From the NCBI RefSeq assembly GCF_002160065.1, contig NZ_NFJW01000009.1, forward strand, positions 1 through 64,000: a stretch of 64,000 bases of DNA. Reading direction: 5' to 3'. Below, in pieces: positions 60,377-64,000 of this stretch. The notes beneath the pieces were generated by a model. It was not told where the DNA came from, searched no databases, and saw only the letters and a list, made by a program, of their open reading frames with translations. How positions within the stretch are numbered: position 1 is the stretch's first letter; each line of letters starts with the position of its first letter. The position numbers were made by a program, and so were the translations under genes. The DNA is from Collinsella sp. An2. Lineage in GTDB: Bacteria > Actinomycetota > Coriobacteriia > Coriobacteriales > Coriobacteriaceae.

Positions 60377-60697
60377 CTAGAGCCCGGCGGGCCAGCGGCA
60401 GGCTGCTAGGTCCACGTGGGTATCGTCCACAAAGGGGACACCCTCGTTTTCCAGAAGGGTGCGCTGGGCTTCGGATCCGCCGAAGGCAAACCCGTCCGTG
60501 ATGCGACCATCGGCAAATACGACGCGGTGACAGGGCACGATGCCGGGTCGGGGGTTGCTATGCAGGGCGAATCCGACGAAACGCGCCTTGCGTGGCTCAC
60601 CTACAAGGCGCGCCACCTGGCCGTAGGTCGCAACCATTCCTTCGGGAATCTGTTCGACCACGTCGTAGACGCGTTCAAAGAATCCGGTATTCTTCAT
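60377..60697 (-). CDS. MGMT / Ada C-terminal family DNA methyltransferase
   Basis: A 106-aa protein of the O6-alkylguanine transferase family, consisting only of the C-terminal DNA-binding domain. The active site is intact: GIVPCHRVVFADG holds the acceptor cysteine, whereas alkyltransferase-like proteins have Trp there. The DNA-binding helix is TYGQVARLVG...ARFVGFAL. It would remove alkyl groups from guanine O6, or direct lesions to repair. GAGGAGGGGCCC precedes the ATG at 60697; the ORF-track extension is excluded. It is short, like ATL proteins, but retains Cys. Confidence 0.85.
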   Translation of the reverse strand: MKNTGFFERVYDVVEQIPEGMVATYGQVARLVGEPRKARFVGFALHSNPRPGIVPCHRVVFADGRITDGFAFGGSEAQRTLLENEGVPFVDDTHVDLAACRWPAGL

Positions 60698-60876
60698 GGG
60701 CCCCTCCTCGTAGCTCTCATTGTAGCAAGGCGTATTGAACGGGCAGGCGGTCTTGTATGTGCGGCGTCGTGTTTTATGGTGGCTCTGGTTCTCTAGCTGC
60801 CGTATTGCTATCGGATGGCCGCTGCCCACGATGGGCGCCTTGTGTCCCGTACGATCTTCAACGGGCCTCAAAGTGG

Positions 60877-60890
60877 TAAGCCAAGGCTAA
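60877..60890. promoter_or_regulatory. DtxR/IdeR-like palindrome
   Basis: TAAGCC-AA-GGCTAA, followed by CTTA, resembles the TTAGGTTAGGCTAACCTAA-type boxes of DtxR-family metal regulators. It lies 14 nt before a tiny ORF with a strong ribosome-binding site. The match is by eye and has one mismatch within the palindrome. Confidence 0.4.
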
Positions 60891-60904
60891 CTTATGGAGG
60901 AGCT

Positions 60905-60955
60905 ATGGAGGGGTCAATTCTCGTCGCCGATAGCGTGGTTGTTTACTATAGTTAA
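60905..60955 (+). CDS. Possible 16-aa leader peptide
   Basis: ATG with a good GGAGGAGCT upstream encodes MEGSILVADSVVVYYS. The 3' half overlaps a GTTTACTATAGTTAAC palindrome (60941-60956). A longer frame from 60894 (38 aa) competes for the same sequence. No gene follows: a strong hairpin lies about 95 nt downstream. It may be a regulated small peptide, or the remnant leader of a lost metal-uptake operon. Confidence 0.35.
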   Translation: MEGSILVADSVVVYYS

Positions 60956-61050
60956 CTCAGCGACGGAGAAGACTCCAGGCGATGAAATAAGTCGACTCCG
61001 CCGAGTTTGATTCGCATCCCTCCCCTCTGTGCGATCAACGGTGCTATCAA

Positions 61051-61086
61051 GGAAGCGGCCCGTCACCTGTGTGGCGGGTCGCTTCC
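61051..61086 (+). terminator. Strong hairpin terminator without an upstream standard gene
   Basis: GGAAGCGGCCCG...CGGGTCGCTTCC forms a 12-bp stem with one G-T pair, followed by TGTTG. It would terminate a transcript of about 200 nt that starts near the DtxR-like box. No conventional gene lies between. Confidence 0.6.
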
Positions 61087-61097
61087 TGTTGCGACGA

Positions 61098-61138
61098 AAC
61101 TGAGCGTTGGCGATTGCGTATTTCGCCGAAGCTCAGTT
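61098..61138. repeat. Two-tier hairpin with adjacent direct repeat
   Basis: AACTGAGC-GTT-GGCGA-N9-TCGCC-GAA-GCTCAGTT is a symmetric stem with a 3x3 internal loop. Its left arm sequence ACTGAGCGTTGGCGAT recurs at about 61172 as ACTGAGCGTTGACGAT. Origin unknown. Confidence 0.55.
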
Positions 61139-61214
61139 TTGCTTCAAAATCGAGGCCTATTCTGGGGCATTACTGAGCGTTGACGATGCGTCGGTGAGTA
61201 TTCGCGAGGAAGAT

Positions 61215-61290
61215 GGCCGGACGGAGGCAGGTCTGGGGGAGAAGGACCGGACGGAGACGGGTCTGGGGGAGGCAGCCCGGACGAAGGCCC
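61215..61290. repeat. 30-bp tandem repeat, 2.5 units
   Basis: Two full units of 30 bp, at 61215-61244 and 61245-61274, each contain CGGACGGAG...GGTCTGGGGGAG. A third, partial unit follows. This resembles the minisatellite-like arrays at 1.15 and 54.26 kb in composition but not in sequence. Confidence 0.55.
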
Positions 61291-61352
61291 GTCGAGACAC
61301 GCGTTCTGTCCTGCAGGGGATGCGTATGGCAGGGGATGCGTATGGCCGAAAC

Positions 61353-62192
61353 CTATGCCGTGTGCTGGGGCTCTATGACGCGGCGGACCAGCTCGGGGAA
61401 GGCGCCGTCGCGGCCCGAGGTTTCAAGCACCAGGTCGCAGAGGGGGCGCACGTCGTCGGTGACGTTGGCCACGCCTACGCCGAGTCCGGCCATCTCGATC
61501 ATGGCCTGGTCGTTGGCGGAATCTCCCACGCCGATCGTATCGGCGACGTCGATGCCAAGCAGCTGTGCCAGGTGCACAAGACCGGTGCCCTTGTTGACGC
61601 CGGCAGGGACGAATTCGACGTAGCGCTGTGAGGAATAGGTGATATCCACCAAGGCGGGGTCAAGCTGCGGGCGCAGATCGGCGCCCAGTCGCTTCACGGC
61701 TTCGAAGTCGCTGTTCATATAGAGGATTTTCACCAGCTCCTCGTCGCCCACGAAATCGAGGCTGCTGGTCGAGTCGTCGAGCTGAATCACGCCGGTGATG
61801 TTGCGCACATAGGTGGCCTCTTCGGGCGGCAGGAACTGTGTGAAGATCTTTCCGCTTGGGGTGTAGATGTGCATGGCCAGGCGATGCTCCACGCCATAGC
61901 GGTACAGGAACTCGACCGAGTCGCGGTCCATCGTGGTGCTGAGCACGGGATTAGGGTCGCCATAGCGGTTGATGAAGCCTCCGTTGTACGAGATGACATA
62001 GGAACCTTCCAGAAGCGACTGGTCGATGTCCGCAAAGTTGGACATGATGGACTGGTACGGACGCCCCGAGCTGGGCACGAAGAGTACGCCGAGCTCGCGC
62101 ATGCGGCGCAGCGCCTCCACGTTGGCCGCGGGGATGAGATGGTCGTCGTCGAGGAACGTCTCGTCCATGTCGCTAGCAACAAGCTTATACAC
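61353..62192 (-). CDS. Cof-type HAD hydrolase
   Basis: A 279-aa haloacid-dehalogenase phosphatase of the Cof/IIB subfamily. Motif I is DMDETFLD (nucleophile Asp8), motif II PSSGRP, motif III in VPAGVNKGTGL and motif IV GVGDSANDQAMI. The alpha/beta cap domain lies in between. It starts with GTG, behind AAAGGATTGCC. Relatives dephosphorylate sugar phosphates, pyridoxal phosphate or flavin; the substrate here is open. Confidence 0.9.
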   Translation of the reverse strand: MYKLVASDMDETFLDDDHLIPAANVEALRRMRELGVLFVPSSGRPYQSIMSNFADIDQSLLEGSYVISYNGGFINRYGDPNPVLSTTMDRDSVEFLYRYGVEHRLAMHIYTPSGKIFTQFLPPEEATYVRNITGVIQLDDSTSSLDFVGDEELVKILYMNSDFEAVKRLGADLRPQLDPALVDITYSSQRYVEFVPAGVNKGTGLVHLAQLLGIDVADTIGVGDSANDQAMIEMAGLGVGVANVTDDVRPLCDLVLETSGRDGAFPELVRRVIEPQHTA

Positions 62193-62327
62193 GGCAATCC
62201 TTTCAACGTGGCGGGCGGCAACGGAGTTCTGCGCACTGCCTGTTGCCGCCCGGTGGTTTCACCTTGGGAGCGATACTGCCTGCAACCTATGGGAGCAGGC
62301 TGCTGTTCCGGTAGGGCTATCGAAGCG

Positions 62328-63377
62328 CTAGTACACCATGCCCATGGCCTCGCGCACTTCGGAGAGCGTCTTCTCGGCGATCTCGTTGGCGCGGCGATTG
62401 CCCTCGTGGAGCACGTCCTTCACGTAGTCGAGGTCCTGCTCAAACTGGTGACGACGCTCGCGGATGGGCTCGAAGTAGCTGTTTACGGCCTCGGTTACGT
62501 ACTTCTTGAGCTGTCCGGAGCCGCCCATGCCGATCTCCTCGGCGATCTCCTCGGGCGCGCGGCCGGTGCAGATGGCGGCCGTAGACAGCAGGCCCGACAC
62601 GCCGGGGCGGTTCTCGGGGTCGAACGTGATCATGCGCTCGGAGTCGGTCTGGCTCTTCTTGATGCGCTTGGCGGTCTCCTCGGCGGTCATGGAAATCGAG
62701 ATGGCGTTGCCGTAGCTCTTGCTCATCTTGCGGCCGTCAAGGCCCGGCAGCAGCGGGGTCTCGGACAAAAGGGCGTCGACCTCGGGGAACACCTTGCCGT
62801 AGCGGTTGTTGAAGCGACGGGCGATGAGGCGCGTGAGTTCGATATGCGGCAGCTGGTCGCGGCCCACAGGCACCACGTTGCCCTTGCAGAAGAGGATGTC
62901 GCAGGCCTGGTGCACCGGATAGGTGAGCAGAAGCCCGGTGAGCTCGTGGCCGGATGCCTCCATCTCGGCCTTCACCGTGGGGTTGCGCTGCAGCTCGGCC
63001 TCGCTCACGAGTGAGAGGAACGGCAGCATGAGCTGGTTGCACGCGGGCACCGCGGAGTGCGCGTAGATCATGGTCTTGTCCGGGTCGATGCCGCAGGCCA
63101 GGTAGTCCATGACCATGTTGTAGACGTTGTCCTGGATGTGCTCGGTGGTGTCGCGGTCGGTGATGACCTGGTAGTCGGCGATGAGGATATTGGTGTTGAC
63201 GCCCATGTCTTGAAGCTCGACGCGTCCCTTGATCGTGCCGAAGTAGTGACCCAGGTGCAAGCGCCCCGTGGGGCGGTCGCCGGTGAGCATGGTGTAGTTC
63301 TCGGGGTGCTGCGCAAGGTCGGCGCGAATCTGGTCGCTGCGCTTCTGGGCGGTCTCATAGCTGCGTTCGTTCGGCAT
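62328..63377 (-). CDS. trpS: Tryptophanyl-tRNA synthetase
   Basis: A 349-aa class I synthetase charging tRNA-Trp. The HIGH-type motif is GDRPTGRLHLGHYFG and the KMSKS motif is GRKMSKSYGN. Tryptophan-site features such as NILIADYQVITDR are present. Length is normal. The ATG at 63377 follows AAGGAGAG; the ORF-track extension is not needed. It lies downstream of the WecA-like gene on the same strand and upstream of the HAD gene. Confidence 0.95.
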   Translation of the reverse strand: MPNERSYETAQKRSDQIRADLAQHPENYTMLTGDRPTGRLHLGHYFGTIKGRVELQDMGVNTNILIADYQVITDRDTTEHIQDNVYNMVMDYLACGIDPDKTMIYAHSAVPACNQLMLPFLSLVSEAELQRNPTVKAEMEASGHELTGLLLTYPVHQACDILFCKGNVVPVGRDQLPHIELTRLIARRFNNRYGKVFPEVDALLSETPLLPGLDGRKMSKSYGNAISISMTAEETAKRIKKSQTDSERMITFDPENRPGVSGLLSTAAICTGRAPEEIAEEIGMGGSGQLKKYVTEAVNSYFEPIRERRHQFEQDLDYVKDVLHEGNRRANEIAEKTLSEVREAMGMVY

Positions 63378-63489
63378 GGAACTCTCCTTGGTCGTCGCTG
63401 TCGGGAAATGGATGAAGATGGTGTCGCGCACGTGCGCGGCGAAAAGCTCAAGAGGACGGGGGGTCACGAAGCTCCCCTCCGGCATCGCG

Positions 63490-64000
63490 TCACTTCTTCA
63501 GATGGCGCGGCGTGTGGCCGTCTTTGGCATGGGGGTGGGGGAGATGCTCGCGACGCCATCGCTCATGCTCCTGGCGGTCCTCCTCGACTGCCTCGATGAA
63601 GCCCGTGTCGTCGGGCGTGACGATCTCGTCCTCGTGCGTCTTGGGATTGTAGTGATGACGCAGCACCGGCTCGAAGAGGTGCAAGCGAATGGCGAAGGCC
63701 GCCGAGCAGGCAAGCAGCACCAGGAAGATCACCACGCGCAGCTCGATGCCCACCTGGTTGATGGCGGCGGCGCCGAGCGATAGCAGGATGCACCATGCAT
63801 AGATGAGCAACACCGCCTGGCGCTGGTCGTAGCCCTCCTGGATAAGGCGGTGATGGATATGCCCCTTGTCCGCCTGGCCGATGCTCACGTGGGCGCGCAT
63901 GCGGCGGATGATGGCCGAGAACGTGTCGATGATGGGCACGCCGGCCACGATGAGCGGGATGATGAGCGAGGTGAGGGCCGCCGTACGCGAGACGTTGAGC
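63490..64000 (-). CDS. WecA/TagO-type glycosyltransferase (partial, C-terminal end)
   Basis: The last 169 codons of a gene that continues past the right edge of the window. Membrane helices (SLIIPLIVAGVPIIDT; LIYAWCILLSLGAAA; VVIFLVLLACSAAFAIRL) and the loop GQADKGHIHHRLIQEGYDQRQAVLL match the undecaprenyl-phosphate N-acetylglucosaminyl-1-phosphate transferase family (GT4, MraY/WecA superfamily). The HIHHRL motif is characteristic of the sugar-nucleotide site. The C-terminal 45 residues are charged and extend beyond most relatives. It would start synthesis of a wall or capsule glycan. Confidence 0.88.
   Translation of the reverse strand, partial: LNVSRTAALTSLIIPLIVAGVPIIDTFSAIIRRMRAHVSIGQADKGHIHHRLIQEGYDQRQAVLLIYAWCILLSLGAAAINQVGIELRVVIFLVLLACSAAFAIRLHLFEPVLRHHYNPKTHEDEIVTPDDTGFIEAVEEDRQEHERWRREHLPHPHAKDGHTPRHLKK

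Noticed and set aside
60900-61050. Possible tRNA (GAGTTTGATTCGC resembles a T-loop; GGAGGG/CCCTCC could pair as acceptor)
   Set aside because: The segment is too long, the ends lack CCA and no consistent anticodon arm can be drawn.
1-64000. CRISPR arrays, rRNA operons
   Set aside because: No regularly spaced short repeats with unique spacers and no rRNA landmark sequences were seen on either strand. The repeats found are tandem without spacers or are palindromic.

Overview
The window is GC-rich, densely coded DNA. It looks like an anaerobic, gut-type actinobacterium of the class Coriobacteriia, most plausibly Collinsella. That placement is inference: it rests on base composition and on a recognisable gene set (hydroxyproline dehydratase operon, ATP-type PEP carboxykinase, serC-serA-DUF1015, GIY-YIG and DUF6485 small proteins). 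No rRNA, tRNA or CRISPR array was recognised. The left edge coincides with the end of an IS1595-like element, and the right edge cuts a WecA/TagO-type glycosyltransferase.

Layout. 1-8.5 kb: the IS element, a 33-bp tandem repeat, and three XRE-type regulators beside ABC transporter genes. 8.5-17.1 kb: an accessory island of small stress, toxin and acetyltransferase genes (HepT with a RelB-MNT fusion, Fic, YjdF, RhuM-Doc, MerR/TipA, MmcQ/YjbR, GNAT, GyrI-like, cupin, GIY-YIG). Two LexA-type palindromes lie in it, upstream of RhuM-Doc and of the GyrI-like gene. 17.5-20.5 kb: an MgtA-type Mg2+ P-type ATPase preceded by a 27-codon leader ORF. 20.6-32.3 kb: a block of efflux systems and regulators (ABC-2 pair with TetR, TetR with MFS, DHA2 MFS, AraC with two ABC half-exporters), several with perfect inverted-repeat operators. 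32.4-44.7 kb: TrmL, a membrane protein, a large sulfur-redox fusion protein (CoA-disulfide reductase + rhodanese + siroheme/Fe-S domains) beside a siroheme biosynthesis gene, a MacB-like ATPase with a 1208-aa coiled-coil FtsX permease, a DnaQ-like exonuclease and a His-rich heavy-metal exporter. 45-49.4 kb: an operon of activase, glycyl-radical hydroxyproline dehydratase and proC. 49.6-54.1 kb: serC-serA-DUF1015 on the minus strand. 54.5-64 kb: mostly housekeeping genes (metallophosphatase, flippase, pckA, B3/4 protein, DUF6485, MGMT, HAD, trpS, WecA-like).

How the genes work together. The hydroxyproline operon would turn trans-4-hydroxy-L-proline into pyrroline-5-carboxylate and then proline, a reductive electron sink. 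The CoADR-rhodanese-siroheme fusion and the adjacent precorrin-2 dehydrogenase point to NAD(P)H-driven reduction of persulfide, polysulfide or sulfite. Repressor genes sit next to matching palindromes, so the efflux block is probably drug- or metabolite-inducible.

Structures beyond genes. Three long palindromic intergenic elements are present: two related copies at 44.7 and 51.3 kb and an unrelated one at 52.7 kb. There are also three GC-rich minisatellite-like repeats, a GGGGACGGGTAC repeat cluster at 33.0 kb, a duplicated 32-nt motif flanking the yjdF region, and a compact iron-box-like/leader-peptide/terminator unit at 60.9-61.1 kb with no downstream gene.
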